From assembly GCF_004000745.1 (NCBI RefSeq), contig NZ_BILV01000017.1, positions 1 to 64,000 on the forward strand: a stretch of DNA of 64,000 nucleotides. Reading direction: 5' to 3'. This DNA comes from Paenibacillus barengoltzii NBRC 101215. GTDB lineage: Bacteria > Bacillota > Bacilli > Paenibacillales > Paenibacillaceae. Numbering within the stretch: the first letter of the stretch is position 1; the number at the start of each line of letters is the position of its first letter. Positions 31,226-40,386 of this stretch are shown here, in pieces. Position numbers and translations under genes: made by a program. Below the pieces are notes generated by a model that worked only from the letters and a program-made list of their open reading frames with translations, did not search any database and was not told the origin of the DNA.

Positions 31226-31813
31226 TCATTCAGCCTCCTTAGTTTTTCTTCGGTTTACGATCAAATCATTACGTGCCAATACCGTCAAAGGAAAGATCGG
31301 CTTCCCCTTCTCCAGCAAAAAAGATATCGTTGAGTCAAACCCTGCGATCAGCGCATCATCCAAACTCGTTTTCGCCAGCTCGCGAATCCGCTCCACACCC
31401 GGGAATTCGCGCCCCGGTTCGATGTAATCGGCCAGACAGACGATTTTGTCCAGCAGCGTCATGCCAACTCGGCCGGAGGTGTGATAACGAATCGCGTTCA
31501 GCACCTCTTCATCCTCGATCCCGTAATCCCGCCGGGAGATGAACGCCCCAACCTCGGCATGCAGCAGCTGTTTGTCGTGGTTTAGCAGCTCGGCATTTAG
31601 GCCGTTGTCGCGGATGATCGCTTCCTGCTCCTCGATTGGCCAAAACTTGGCCAAGTCATGCAGCAGCGCGGCTAAATCCGCCTTGACCGGGTCTGCTCCG
31701 TACCTCTTCGCCAGGATGACTGCACTCTCCATCACGCCCTCAACATGCTTCCAGCGCTTGGCGGGCATCCCTGCCGAGACGGAGGCGATCAGTTCTTCAC
31801 GGCTGTAACCCAT
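31226..31813 (-). CDS. yqeK: HD-domain diadenosine tetraphosphatase YqeK
   Basis: A 195-residue HD-superfamily metal-dependent hydrolase. The HD motif is DLAALLHDLAKFWP (about residues 44-57), preceded by the histidine of KRWKHVEGVMESAVILA and followed by LHAEVGAFISRRDYG and IRYHTSGRVGMTLLDKIVCLADYIEPGR. The family symmetrically cleaves Ap4A. It overlaps the end of nadD by 17 bp and is 0 bp from rsfS, in the standard Bacillales order. Confidence 0.94.
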   Translation of the reverse strand: MGYSREELIASVSAGMPAKRWKHVEGVMESAVILAKRYGADPVKADLAALLHDLAKFWPIEEQEAIIRDNGLNAELLNHDKQLLHAEVGAFISRRDYGIEDEEVLNAIRYHTSGRVGMTLLDKIVCLADYIEPGREFPGVERIRELAKTSLDDALIAGFDSTISFLLEKGKPIFPLTVLARNDLIVNRRKTKEAE

Positions 31814-32390
31814 ACAATCCGCTCCTTGTCATATATTCATACACGGCATCCGGAACCATATATCTGACCGAACGTCCGGCAGATAATCGGCTGCGAATCA
31901 GGCTTGAAGAAATATCAACAAGCGGCATCTCCGCGAGCTGTACCGCCTCCTGAATAAACGGAGGCAGCGCGTCCAGCTCCAGGAAGCTTCCGGGGCGCTG
32001 CAGCCCGATAAACGAAATCATCCCGGCCAAATCCTCAATCCCTTCCCACTTCGGAAGGTAATTCACCATATCGGCCCCGATAATAAAATAAAACTCCAGA
32101 TCGGGGTGCAATGCGCGCAACTCCCGGATCGTATCTACCGTGTAGGACACACCGCCGCGGCGCAGCTCGATATCCAGCGGCTTAAAGGCAGGATTGCTGC
32201 CTATCGCCGCCTCGACCATCTCCAGCCGCTGCTGGCCGCTCACGCCGGCCTGATGTTTATGCGGAGGGATATGGGAGGGCATAAACCAGACCTCTTCCAG
32301 ATGGTATTGTTCTCTGGCCGCCTCCGCCGCCAATAGATGGCCGAGGTGAATCGGGTCAAACGCCCCGCCCATAATTCCGACTTTCTTCAT
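31797..32390 (-). CDS. nadD: Nicotinate-nucleotide adenylyltransferase NadD
   Basis: A 197-residue nucleotidyltransferase that makes deamido-NAD from NaMN and ATP. GIMGGAFDPIHLGHLLAAE (residues 5-23) holds the T/HxGH phosphate motif, YFIIGADMVNYLPKW binds the nucleotide, and ISSSLIRSRLSAG (about residues 163-175) is the C-terminal ISxxxxR motif. ATG follows GGAGG by 9 nt. It is followed by yqeK with overlap, as in Bacillus. Confidence 0.96.
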   Translation of the reverse strand: MKKVGIMGGAFDPIHLGHLLAAEAAREQYHLEEVWFMPSHIPPHKHQAGVSGQQRLEMVEAAIGSNPAFKPLDIELRRGGVSYTVDTIRELRALHPDLEFYFIIGADMVNYLPKWEGIEDLAGMISFIGLQRPGSFLELDALPPFIQEAVQLAEMPLVDISSSLIRSRLSAGRSVRYMVPDAVYEYMTRSGLYGLQP

Positions 32391-32479
32391 TATGCGTTGC
32401 CTCCAACAACCTTTACATGAAGCCTTTTCTAAAGGTTAGTTTTCTCATGTGCACAATCTGCTTCAGCCTCATCTTAGAC

Positions 32480-32770
32480 TTAAGGCAGCTCGATTTGCTT
32501 ATACTCCCGAGACTCCTTATATAAAACGATCGTCCGGCCGATCAGCTGCACCAGCTCAGCTCCGGCGCCTGCCGCCAGCTCCTCCGCGATTTCCTGCGGA
32601 TCGTCCAAGTTATTGTTGAGCACGGAGATTTTGATGAGTTCCCGGCGTTCCAGTGCTTCCGAGATTTGTTTAATCATATGCTCGTTGGTGCCGCCTTTGC
32701 CCACTTGAAAAATCGGCTGCAGTCCGTGCGCTAAACTGCGCAAATAACGTTTTTGCTTTCCGGTTAACAT
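32480..32770 (-). CDS. yhbY: Ribosome assembly RNA-binding protein YhbY (YqeI)
   Basis: A CRM-domain protein of 96 residues: LTGKQKRYLRSLAHGLQPIF, QVGKGGTNEHMIKQISEALE and the tail RTIVLYKESREYKQIELP are the conserved blocks. It binds pre-50S particles. ATG 32770 is chosen because family members begin at MLTGKQ and AAGGGG lies upstream, though 13 nt away; the upstream ATG at 32794 has no ribosome site. It lies between aroE and nadD as in Bacillus. Confidence 0.94.
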   Translation of the reverse strand: MLTGKQKRYLRSLAHGLQPIFQVGKGGTNEHMIKQISEALERRELIKISVLNNNLDDPQEIAEELAAGAGAELVQLIGRTIVLYKESREYKQIELP

Positions 32771-32815
32771 GTCGTATTCAAGACCCCTTAACATTCAATT
32801 ATGCGATAACTTGCG

Positions 32816-33721
32816 TTATTGATTCATGCTCTCCAAGACCGCTGCCCGCATCGCATCCACCGGCGCTGTCAAGCCAGTCCAATGCTCAAATGCGTAAGCC
32901 CCCTGGTAAATGAACATCCCCAGCCCGCTGTGAATCGTGCAGCCTTTCGCCTCAGCTTGCACCAGCAGCTCGGTCTTTAGCGGATTGTAGATGAGATCGC
33001 TGACCACGATCCCTTCCGGGATGAGTCGCATATCCAACGGACAGTCGCTCACGTGCGGATGCATGCCAACGGAGGTGGTGTTAATGATCAGGTCCACTTC
33101 CGGCAGCACCTCAGCCAGTTCCTCCATGCTGCAGCCGGTTAAGTTGCCAAGCTGGGACCATTCTGCGGCCAGTTCCTGTGCTTTCGCCGCCGTGCGGTTG
33201 GCGATCGTCACCCTCCCCGGCGCCTCCTGAAGCAGCGCGTACACAATGCCTCGGGCGGCACCGCCGCAGCCCAACACCAGCACACGCTTGCCCTTTAGCT
33301 CAGGAGCGGCCTCCTCCTTCAGCGAGCGGATATACCCGATGCCGTCAGTATTGTAACCGGTAAGTACGCCGCCGTCATTGACGATCGTGTTTACCGCCCC
33401 GATCAGCCGCGCGCCTTCGTCGATGTGGTCCAAGTAGTTCATCACTTCCACCTTATGCGGAACCGTGACATTGATGCCTCGGAACCCCAATGCGCGAATG
33501 CCCCGGATGGCTTCCTCTAACCGATTCCCTTTGACATGAAACGGAAGGTAAGCCCCTGTAAGCCCGCAGGCTTGCAAGGCGGTGGTATGCATCACCGGCG
33601 ATTTGGAATGCTGGATCGGATCGCCGATAACGCCGAGCAGCAACGGTTGTTTCGTGCTTTCGTACTCACTTGCCTGTGCCTCTCCCCGTTTTTCGTGATT
33701 CGCCTGCTCTCGATCTCCCAT
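32816..33721 (-). CDS. aroE: Shikimate dehydrogenase AroE
   Basis: A 301-residue enzyme that reduces 3-dehydroshikimate with NADPH. VIGDPIQHSKSPVMH (substrate-binding SxS loop), INVTVPHKVEVM (catalytic Lys), NTDGIGY (catalytic Asp) and VLGCGGAARGIVYALL (nucleotide fold) are all present. The N-terminus carries about 27 extra polar residues compared with most AroE proteins; the ATG has AGGAGG 7 nt upstream, so the extension looks real. It lies between yqeH and yhbY. Confidence 0.95.
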   Translation of the reverse strand: MGDREQANHEKRGEAQASEYESTKQPLLLGVIGDPIQHSKSPVMHTTALQACGLTGAYLPFHVKGNRLEEAIRGIRALGFRGINVTVPHKVEVMNYLDHIDEGARLIGAVNTIVNDGGVLTGYNTDGIGYIRSLKEEAAPELKGKRVLVLGCGGAARGIVYALLQEAPGRVTIANRTAAKAQELAAEWSQLGNLTGCSMEELAEVLPEVDLIINTTSVGMHPHVSDCPLDMRLIPEGIVVSDLIYNPLKTELLVQAEAKGCTIHSGLGMFIYQGAYAFEHWTGLTAPVDAMRAAVLESMNQ

Positions 33722-33755
33722 CGGTTCTCCTCCTGCTCACCAAACTTTTCGAATC

Positions 33756-33945
33756 ATAACGGTCCAAATGGGCCATATTTCCTCTCAAGTCCGTTATGAC
33801 TCAAAAATAGCGGTAAATTATGGCCTTATTCCACCTGAAATCACCACATCCGCCCGACTCCAGTCCATGCTTCAAAAATAACGCCCATAATGTCCGCTAT
33901 TTTGATTCATCCTTACGTTTTCCATGCAATAGCGCCATTTATTAC
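33756..33945. repeat. Intergenic ATAACGG/CCGTTAT repeat cluster
   Basis: The 275-bp gap between yqeH and aroE carries ATAACGGTCCAAATGGGC (33756 onward), AGTCCGTTATGAC (33789-33800), ATAACGCCCATAATGTCC (33878 onward) and shorter AATAGCGCC copies. The motif resembles the TAACGGAC repeats at 10915-11100. No gene, terminator with a T tract or promoter stands out in this gap. Confidence 0.5.
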
Positions 33946-33996
33946 AAAGCTGGCCCTGCCTTCCCGCAATGCCAGCGTCCGCTCTACCATGCAACC

Positions 33997-35124
33997 CTAG
34001 ATCAACGACGGCCGAACGAGCACCTTCACGCCTTTCGGCACATGCATTGCGACGACCGCACCGACATCGTTATTGATTTTGATCCAGCCTAGGCCGGAAA
34101 TAAAGACATCGCTTCGGCTGCCCTTCGGAATCCGGAATTCATGGCGCGTCCATTCCGGCAACGCTTCAATACGCTCCTTGCTCGGAGGTGACAGTAATTC
34201 CCCGGCATGCTCTGCGAACAGCTCGTCTGCCCGCGCCAGCTTCGTGCGGTGAATGGGTACCCGGCCGCTGACGAAACAAGTGAACGATTGACGCTCCCCT
34301 TGAATGAAATCAAACCGGCCAAAGCCGCCAAAAAAGAGTGTCTGTCCCTCATTCAGCTGGTACACCGCCGGCTTCAACGGCTTGTCCGGCATGATCACCC
34401 CTAAATCAGATGGAGCCACCAACTCGCTGTAGCGAGACGGATACACAATCCCCGGGGTATCGATAATCGCCCGGCCATCATCCAACGGAATGTGCACCAT
34501 ATCCAGCGTCGTGCCTGGATAACGCGAAACGGTCAACTCCTGATCCAGATCGCTGTAGTCCCGAATCAACCGATTGATCAGCGTTGATTTGCCTACATTC
34601 GTTGCGCCAACGACATAGACGTCCCGATCGCCGCGGCGTGCCGCCACTGCATCTAGCAGCCGGTCGAACCCGCTGTTCTGCTTCGCGCTGCACAGCACGA
34701 TATCTTCGACTTTCAGCCCCAAGTCCTTGGCTTCCTTCTGCACCCAGTTGCGAACTTTGTTCCAATTCGTTACTTTCGGCAGCAGATCGATTTTGTTTAC
34801 CGCCAGCAGCACAGGATTGTTCCCCACAAACCGCTGCAAGCCGGTAATCACACTGCCGTGAAAATCAAACAGATCCACGATATGGATCACCAGCGCTTCC
34901 CTGCTTCCGATCTGCGACAACAGCCGCAGGAACTCGTCCTGCTCCACCGTCACCGATGAAGATTCGTTATAGTTCTTGATCCGGAAACAGCGTTGGCAAA
35001 TCACCGGTTCTTTCGATAAAGCTTGCTCCGGGACGTACCCCGGTTTACTTGAATCCTGCGTTTGCAGAACAGCGCCGCACCCGCTGCAACGAAGAGCGCC
35101 TTCTGCGCCCCGTAATTCCGTCAT
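33997..35124 (-). CDS. yqeH: Ribosome biogenesis GTPase YqeH
   Basis: A 375-residue circularly permuted GTPase for 30S assembly. An N-terminal zinc finger (CSGCGAVL...CQRCF) is followed by the permuted order G4 (AVNKIDLLPK), G5 (CSAKQ), G1 (GATNVGKSTLI), G2 and G3 (DTPG), then a C-terminal domain. ATG 35124 overlaps the yqeG stop (ATGA) and has AGGAGG 10 nt upstream, so the two are coupled; the longer start at 35148 lies inside yqeG. The order yqeG-yqeH-aroE matches Bacillus. Confidence 0.95.
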   Translation of the reverse strand: MTELRGAEGALRCSGCGAVLQTQDSSKPGYVPEQALSKEPVICQRCFRIKNYNESSSVTVEQDEFLRLLSQIGSREALVIHIVDLFDFHGSVITGLQRFVGNNPVLLAVNKIDLLPKVTNWNKVRNWVQKEAKDLGLKVEDIVLCSAKQNSGFDRLLDAVAARRGDRDVYVVGATNVGKSTLINRLIRDYSDLDQELTVSRYPGTTLDMVHIPLDDGRAIIDTPGIVYPSRYSELVAPSDLGVIMPDKPLKPAVYQLNEGQTLFFGGFGRFDFIQGERQSFTCFVSGRVPIHRTKLARADELFAEHAGELLSPPSKERIEALPEWTRHEFRIPKGSRSDVFISGLGWIKINNDVGAVVAMHVPKGVKVLVRPSLI

Positions 35125-35648
35125 CTCCTCTTGTCCTCCTCGAGCCATAATCCAACCTTGCCCAGCCGCCGCTTCACGATGCGTTCCAACATGCGATTAA
35201 TTTTCGTACCGAACCCTTCATCCTGGACGGCGATCGGGAGTACGAGCACGGTAAACAACCCTTGCCGGTTCCCGCCAAAGACGTCGGTCATCATTTGGTC
35301 GCCTACCACGATCGTCTCCTTCGGACCAAGCCCCATCATTTCCATCGCTCGGTGAAAAGCTGCGCCGGACGGTTTTCTGGCTGCGTGTACAAACTCAATA
35401 TTTAAGGGGTTGGCGAATACCGACACCCGATCCAAATTATTGTTTGACACAATCACGAGTTTAAACCCGCATTTCTTCACTTTCTCAAACCATTCGATCA
35501 GTTCGGGAGTGGCCAGCGGCGCTTTGGCTCCGACCAGAGTGTTGTCGAGGTCGGTGATGATGCCGCGGTAGCCTTGGGCATAGAGTCCTTCCAGATCGAT
35601 ATCGAATACGCTGTCCACGCGCATATTCGGTATAAACTTCTCAAACAA
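35121..35648 (-). CDS. yqeG: HAD-family phosphatase YqeG
   Basis: A 175-residue HAD hydrolase (subfamily IIIA). Motif I is ITDLDNTLVGAK (about residues 31-42, nucleophile Asp), motif II is VIVSNNN, motif III is the lysine of RKPSGAAFH, and motif IV is VVGDQMMTDVFGGNR. The start is TTG 35648, 6 nt after GAGGTGA. It is first in the yqe cluster and coupled to yqeH. The physiological substrate is not known. Confidence 0.93.
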   Translation of the reverse strand: MFEKFIPNMRVDSVFDIDLEGLYAQGYRGIITDLDNTLVGAKAPLATPELIEWFEKVKKCGFKLVIVSNNNLDRVSVFANPLNIEFVHAARKPSGAAFHRAMEMMGLGPKETIVVGDQMMTDVFGGNRQGLFTVLVLPIAVQDEGFGTKINRMLERIVKRRLGKVGLWLEEDKRR

Positions 35649-35712
35649 ATACGTTCACCTCGGTTTCATACGACAAACTATACCATATTATTCCCCCGAC
35701 ATGCTTCTATTT

Positions 35713-35751
35713 TAAAAAAGAAAACGCCTCCCGCGCAAGCACGGGGGCGTT
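35713..35751 (-). terminator. Terminator of the MoxR/DUF58/transglutaminase operon
   Basis: On the minus strand the stem AACGCCCCCG/CGGGAGGCGTT (35742-35751 with 35723-35733) is followed by TTTTCTTTTTT. It lies 36 bp after the transglutaminase stop. Confidence 0.85.
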
Positions 35752-35786
35752 GACGTTAATCAGAGATCAATCGCTCTACGATTGGA

Positions 35787-38051
35787 TTATTGGCCTAAGG
35801 TTCGTTTAGGACCGAGCGGCCAAGCCTGCTTCCAACCGTGCCCGCCAACCAATCGGGTTGCCTTTCGGGACAGCTCCCGCGCGGCGCGCCAATTCGCAGC
35901 AGCCGGGCTTGGACTGGAGCTGTACATCGCCTGCTCGTATAAGAGAAGCAGCGGGTCCAGCACTTCCGCCAGCTGCGGACGTTCAAGCTTCCAACGCTCA
36001 AATGCTTCGCGCAGCGTCTCCTGGTCACCGCGGGTAAAGCCTCTCCGCTGCATCCGTCTTACGAGTCGCAGCGTTTCGTATACCGTCTTTTCCTCTGGCG
36101 TCAGCGGACGGCCCAGCCGCAACCGGAGCCAGAGGAAATACAATTCTGAGCGCAGTTGGTACAGGGTCCAGAGCAACAGGACGCTGACGGCCGAGACAAA
36201 AATCCGCTGCATCACCACCGGATCCAGCTTCGAGAAGAAGCTGTCTTCGGCAGCCGCAACCTCCGTATCGGTGTTCGTATCAACCGTAAGCGTATCTTCG
36301 CTCTCTTCCGGTGCCTCCATAATCGGGGAAACAAAGCCCGGCGTCGCCTCGAACGGTATCCAGCCGTAATCGCCGAAGTAGAGCTCCGCCCAAGAGTGAG
36401 CATCCGCGTTGCTCACATTATATGCCCGCCCCAGCTCCGGATTGCGCATCATCATCTCGTCGCTTGGCTGACTGCCGGGAGCGTATCCTTTAACCCAACG
36501 TGCCGGGATGCCCAGCGAGCGGGCCATCACAACCATCGCCGTGGAATAGTAGTCGCAGTACCCCTGCCGAATTTCAAACAGGAAGCTGTCAACGAAATCA
36601 TCGCTGCGTCTGCGAGTCAAATCCGGCTTGTTTGTATATTCGTAATTTTGCCGAAGGTACTGTTGCAGCAAATCCATTTTCGCGTAGGGCGTCTCGCCTT
36701 CTGCGGTAATTTCCGCAGCCAGATCTTTGACCCGCTGCGGCAGATTGTTGGGAATCTGCAAATATTCCTCCGGCGCCCCTTCTGGATACAAGGTATCGTA
36801 ACTGGCCTGCTCCAGCTCCTTAAGCGGGATCAGAGGGATATTGGCGACCACTTTATATTTCCTCGGGTAATTCGGCAAATCCCCGGGATCACGATAGCCG
36901 TTCCAGAATAGTTCCGCCTGTTTGGCAGACCAGCGCATATCTGCCTGCTGGCGTTCGTCCAGTAATTCCACGCTTTCGATAGCGTAACCGCCAAACAACA
37001 CCGGGTACTCCTTGTCGGTATTCATTGTCACGATCTGTTCGACCCGCATCGTTTCCACCTTGCCAGGCTGCTCATGCTCGAGCGGCTCGGCGTCCGGTCC
37101 GCCGCGATAGCGTTCCGTATCCCGGCCTTCCTGCTCCAGATCAGCCCATCCCTTCCCGGAGTAGATGCGCCGGGTCTCACCGCGCCAATAGGATCTCACC
37201 GGGGTTTCAATGGACATGACCGGGCTGTAACTGAATTCGAACCCGTCGCCTAGCGTTTTGTCATCGCGGCTGTAGCCGGAGACGATCTCTTCTTGAACAG
37301 CGGATGGGCTATTCCCTAACGCGCTGGTCAAGGTGGAAGGACCGCCTCCGCCCCCTCCGCTCCGCTTGATCCAAGCCGTATACGGATCGGTCAGCGTAGG
37401 TGACACCGACGGCATGCTAATCCCGATCAAAAGCACGCAGGCAAAGACGATAAAGACGTTCACCGCGATCTTGAATGGGCTTTGCCGCAATCGTTGCCAG
37501 CCCTGCGGATATTTCCGGCGATACTCGTAGAAATTGGCGCTAACCAGCCATCCGAGACCGGCGAACACAATCCAGGCTACGTTTTGCCATAAATAATAAC
37601 GTGTAAAAGAGTCCAAAATCGTAAACGCAACCAGATGGGCAGCCAGAAACACCAAAATTCTCAGTCGAGTAACAACCAGCCGCAGCGCCGCTTCAAGCAG
37701 CACCCAAGCGACTAAGGAAAACCAGATATACGGCGTAAAGGTTAACGCCATACCGCGAATCTGATCGGGAAATAACGGGCCAAACGGAACATAAACCCCG
37801 TAAGTGGTGAGGATGAACCTCCAAATGAGCAGCAGCGCGATGATCTTAATCATCCATTTCCACGCTGCCTGTACCGGAAGCAGCCATTCAATCAGAGCCA
37901 TCAAGATGATCGTGACCGTCACCAAAGTGGTCGTGACCGAGAACCACAGCGGTTCCGTAAAATCAATCCATTGCATCGCAATGATCACGATCCACAGCAG
38001 GGTTAAATTCTGATAAGACTTCGGAAGCTGAGTATTGGCCAATAGTTTCAC
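35787..38051 (-). CDS. Transglutaminase-like TgpA-family membrane protein
   Basis: A 754-residue protein. Residues about 1-225 hold several membrane helices (LTLLWIVIIAMQW, TTLVTVTIILMALIEWLL and more). A large outside region carries a papain/transglutaminase fold with Cys in RQGYCDYYSTAMVVMARSLG, His in ADAHSWAELYFG and the third acid in WIPFEATPGF (Glu-Ala where many relatives have Asp). One late membrane helix (about residues 595-615) and a DUF4129-like tail follow. GTG 38051 overlaps the DUF58 stop, so longer starts are unlikely. MoxR-DUF58-TgpA operons are common; the exact substrate is unknown. Confidence 0.9.
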   Translation of the reverse strand: MKLLANTQLPKSYQNLTLLWIVIIAMQWIDFTEPLWFSVTTTLVTVTIILMALIEWLLPVQAAWKWMIKIIALLLIWRFILTTYGVYVPFGPLFPDQIRGMALTFTPYIWFSLVAWVLLEAALRLVVTRLRILVFLAAHLVAFTILDSFTRYYLWQNVAWIVFAGLGWLVSANFYEYRRKYPQGWQRLRQSPFKIAVNVFIVFACVLLIGISMPSVSPTLTDPYTAWIKRSGGGGGGPSTLTSALGNSPSAVQEEIVSGYSRDDKTLGDGFEFSYSPVMSIETPVRSYWRGETRRIYSGKGWADLEQEGRDTERYRGGPDAEPLEHEQPGKVETMRVEQIVTMNTDKEYPVLFGGYAIESVELLDERQQADMRWSAKQAELFWNGYRDPGDLPNYPRKYKVVANIPLIPLKELEQASYDTLYPEGAPEEYLQIPNNLPQRVKDLAAEITAEGETPYAKMDLLQQYLRQNYEYTNKPDLTRRRSDDFVDSFLFEIRQGYCDYYSTAMVVMARSLGIPARWVKGYAPGSQPSDEMMMRNPELGRAYNVSNADAHSWAELYFGDYGWIPFEATPGFVSPIMEAPEESEDTLTVDTNTDTEVAAAEDSFFSKLDPVVMQRIFVSAVSVLLLWTLYQLRSELYFLWLRLRLGRPLTPEEKTVYETLRLVRRMQRRGFTRGDQETLREAFERWKLERPQLAEVLDPLLLLYEQAMYSSSPSPAAANWRAARELSRKATRLVGGHGWKQAWPLGPKRTLGQ

Positions 38052-39322
38052 AGCTTTGCACCCCCCATCGCTGCAGGAAGCTCGTGCAGAGAGGTGACGT
38101 ATATCCCGCGAAGTCCCCGCTCCTGCAGGGTTGCCTGCCATGCAGAACGTTTCACGGTTTGATAGCTGTTAGACGCACCTGCGGCCACAGTCTCTTCCCC
38201 GATTTGGATATGATACGGGATCATCTGACGGGATTTGGCTAACCTAAGCATAGCCAGCACTTTATCGTCCGCCAGCGGACTTATGAGGATAAAGAATGCG
38301 CCCGGCTGAAATAAATCCGGCTTCGCTTCTAAGCGATCCTTATAGTTGCCGAACCCGTCTGCATCGATATCTACGAGATGGTGCAGCATCTGCTGTCGCT
38401 CCAGATAACTTTCCGCCGGCGGAAAGTAACGAAGGGACTTGCCCAGAGTGCACAACCCCATGCTGATCCGTTCCCTGGACCCAAATTCCAACAGCGATGC
38501 AGCCGTTGATACGGCCAATTCGAACTGCGAAGCACGGTAATATCCGCTGGTATGGGCGTCTAGCACCAGCACCATCTTAGGCAGCGATTCATGCTCGAAC
38601 TCCTTGGACTTCCAGGTTCCCGTCTTCGCAGTGGCGCTCCAGTGAATCCGCGAAATCCGATCCCCGTACACATAGTCACGCACCCCGTTGATTTGAGTAG
38701 ATTCCCGGCGCGACAACGCAATCGCCGTCTCCGGACCCGCTAGACGCGAATTGCGGCTGTACAGCTCCCAGTGAGGAATAAACACCGTCCGGGGAAGAAT
38801 ACGAAACTCCCCGCCGGTCTGAAAGACGCTGGTATGCTCCATAAGGCCAAAAATATCCTCTGCACTGCAATGCGTACCGTCAAATGCGTATTTTCCGCGC
38901 TCGAGCGGCGGCGTTTTGTACACCAACTCGGATCGAGAGCTGAAGTAGGGCACGATGCTATCCTCAAATATCCAGCTGTCTCCGTTATGGCGCCGCAGCG
39001 TTTCCTTGACAACGATGTAAGGCAGGGGAAGGAATGCGGGAAGCTGCAGTTGCAGCTTCACCACCACCTGATCCCCGGCTTGAAGCAACCCGCCCCGCTC
39101 TCCAGAGAGCGAGAGCGTCCGTGAGCCTGTGATGCGTTTGACGCCGCCAAACCCTCCAATCACCCAGTAGAAGCACAGTACCGAAACCATCATAAATAGC
39201 ATCAGCGAGGTTTTCCCGCCTTGAAACAAGACATACAACAGGCAGATCAGCCAAACGGACGCCACTCTCCAGAATTTTCGGGAGGTGAGGCCCGCTTTAA
39301 AGCCTTCGACCAGCGCGCGCAT
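38048..39322 (-). CDS. DUF58-domain protein
   Basis: A 424-residue membrane-attached protein. Two N-terminal membrane helices (about residues 17-60: RVASVWLICLLYVLFQGG, LMLFMMVSVLCFYWVIGGF) are followed by a beta-rich region and a vWA-like DUF58 domain with the diagnostic INGVRDYVYGDRISRIHWSA (about residues 210-229) and VLVLDAHTSG. DUF58 proteins work with MoxR ATPases as chaperone-like pairs. The start is 3 nt after the moxR stop and the end overlaps the transglutaminase gene. Confidence 0.92.
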   Translation of the reverse strand: MRALVEGFKAGLTSRKFWRVASVWLICLLYVLFQGGKTSLMLFMMVSVLCFYWVIGGFGGVKRITGSRTLSLSGERGGLLQAGDQVVVKLQLQLPAFLPLPYIVVKETLRRHNGDSWIFEDSIVPYFSSRSELVYKTPPLERGKYAFDGTHCSAEDIFGLMEHTSVFQTGGEFRILPRTVFIPHWELYSRNSRLAGPETAIALSRRESTQINGVRDYVYGDRISRIHWSATAKTGTWKSKEFEHESLPKMVLVLDAHTSGYYRASQFELAVSTAASLLEFGSRERISMGLCTLGKSLRYFPPAESYLERQQMLHHLVDIDADGFGNYKDRLEAKPDLFQPGAFFILISPLADDKVLAMLRLAKSRQMIPYHIQIGEETVAAGASNSYQTVKRSAWQATLQERGLRGIYVTSLHELPAAMGGAKL

Positions 39323-39325
39323 CGG

Positions 39326-40282
39326 TTACCGTCCTATGGCGACCGGTACGTGGACCTGCCGGAGAATTTGCTGCAATACCTCACTGACGTTCCGATGCCC
39401 CAGACGGGACTCGGGACGCAGCAGAATCCGGTGCTCCAGCACGAATGGCGCCAGCGTCTTAATATCATCGGGCAGCACATAATCCCGTTCCTCTAGGTAA
39501 GCATAAGCCTTGGCTGCAGCCATAAAAGCGAGCGAAGCACGCGGCGAGGCCCCCAGCAGGACATCTTCATGCTCCCGTGTCCGACGGACGATCTCCAGCA
39601 AGTAATCGGCAAGCGGTTCGCTGATATGCACGCGCTGAACCTCGCGTTGAATCTCGGCGATCTCTTCCATCGTTGTAACCGATTTCAACTGTTCTGCCGG
39701 CTGGCCTTGACTATGAGAGCGCAGCATCGCTTTCTCCGTGTCAGCGTCGGGATACCCGATCCCAATTTTCATCATAAAACGGTCCAACTGGGCTTCCGGC
39801 AGCAAATAAGTGCCTTCAAAATCAATCGGGTTTTGCGTAGCGCAGAGCATAAAGGGGTGAGGCAGCGGGTAGGTCACGCCATCGGCAGTGACGCTTCGCT
39901 CCTCCATGACTTCCAGCAAAGCGGATTGCGTCTTCGTAGTTGCCCGGTTGATTTCATCCGCCAGCAAAATATGCGTCATAACCGGCCCCGGCCGGAATAC
40001 AAAACGTTCTTCATGAGGATGGAAAACCGATACCCCCGTTATGTCGCTGGGCAATATGTCTGGATTGCATTGAATCCGCCGGTAATCTCCGCTCATCGAC
40101 TTCGCCAGCGCCTTCACGAGCTGAGTCTTGCCTGTACCGGGTACGTCCTCGATTAACACATGGCCGCCGGCCAGCAGCGCCGAAAGCAGCAGCTTAATTT
40201 CAAAAGACTTTCCTAAAATACATGACTCCAGGTTGTTCTTTACGGCGTTCAAAGTTTGAATCGATTGCTCATGTACGGGCAC
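39326..40282 (-). CDS. MoxR-family AAA ATPase
   Basis: A 318-residue AAA+ ATPase: Walker A DVPGTGKTQLVKAL (about residues 41-54), Walker B HILLADEINRATTKTQSALL, sensor FMLCATQNPIDFEGTYLLPEAQLDRFMMKI, and a C-terminal lid with LGASPRASLAFMAAAKAYAY. The GTG start at 40282 has GGAGGG 7 nt upstream. It heads the operon MoxR-DUF58-transglutaminase. It probably remodels or activates the vWA partner; the process is unknown. Confidence 0.94.
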   Translation of the reverse strand: MPVHEQSIQTLNAVKNNLESCILGKSFEIKLLLSALLAGGHVLIEDVPGTGKTQLVKALAKSMSGDYRRIQCNPDILPSDITGVSVFHPHEERFVFRPGPVMTHILLADEINRATTKTQSALLEVMEERSVTADGVTYPLPHPFMLCATQNPIDFEGTYLLPEAQLDRFMMKIGIGYPDADTEKAMLRSHSQGQPAEQLKSVTTMEEIAEIQREVQRVHISEPLADYLLEIVRRTREHEDVLLGASPRASLAFMAAAKAYAYLEERDYVLPDDIKTLAPFVLEHRILLRPESRLGHRNVSEVLQQILRQVHVPVAIGR

Positions 40283-40386
40283 GCATTTTCCCTCCCAAAT
40301 AAGACCTGTATATATCTACCTATTTTACATGAAGATAGATAGGGAGTACACTGTTCCCGTAAAAAGCAACGCGATTCCCAAAAAAT

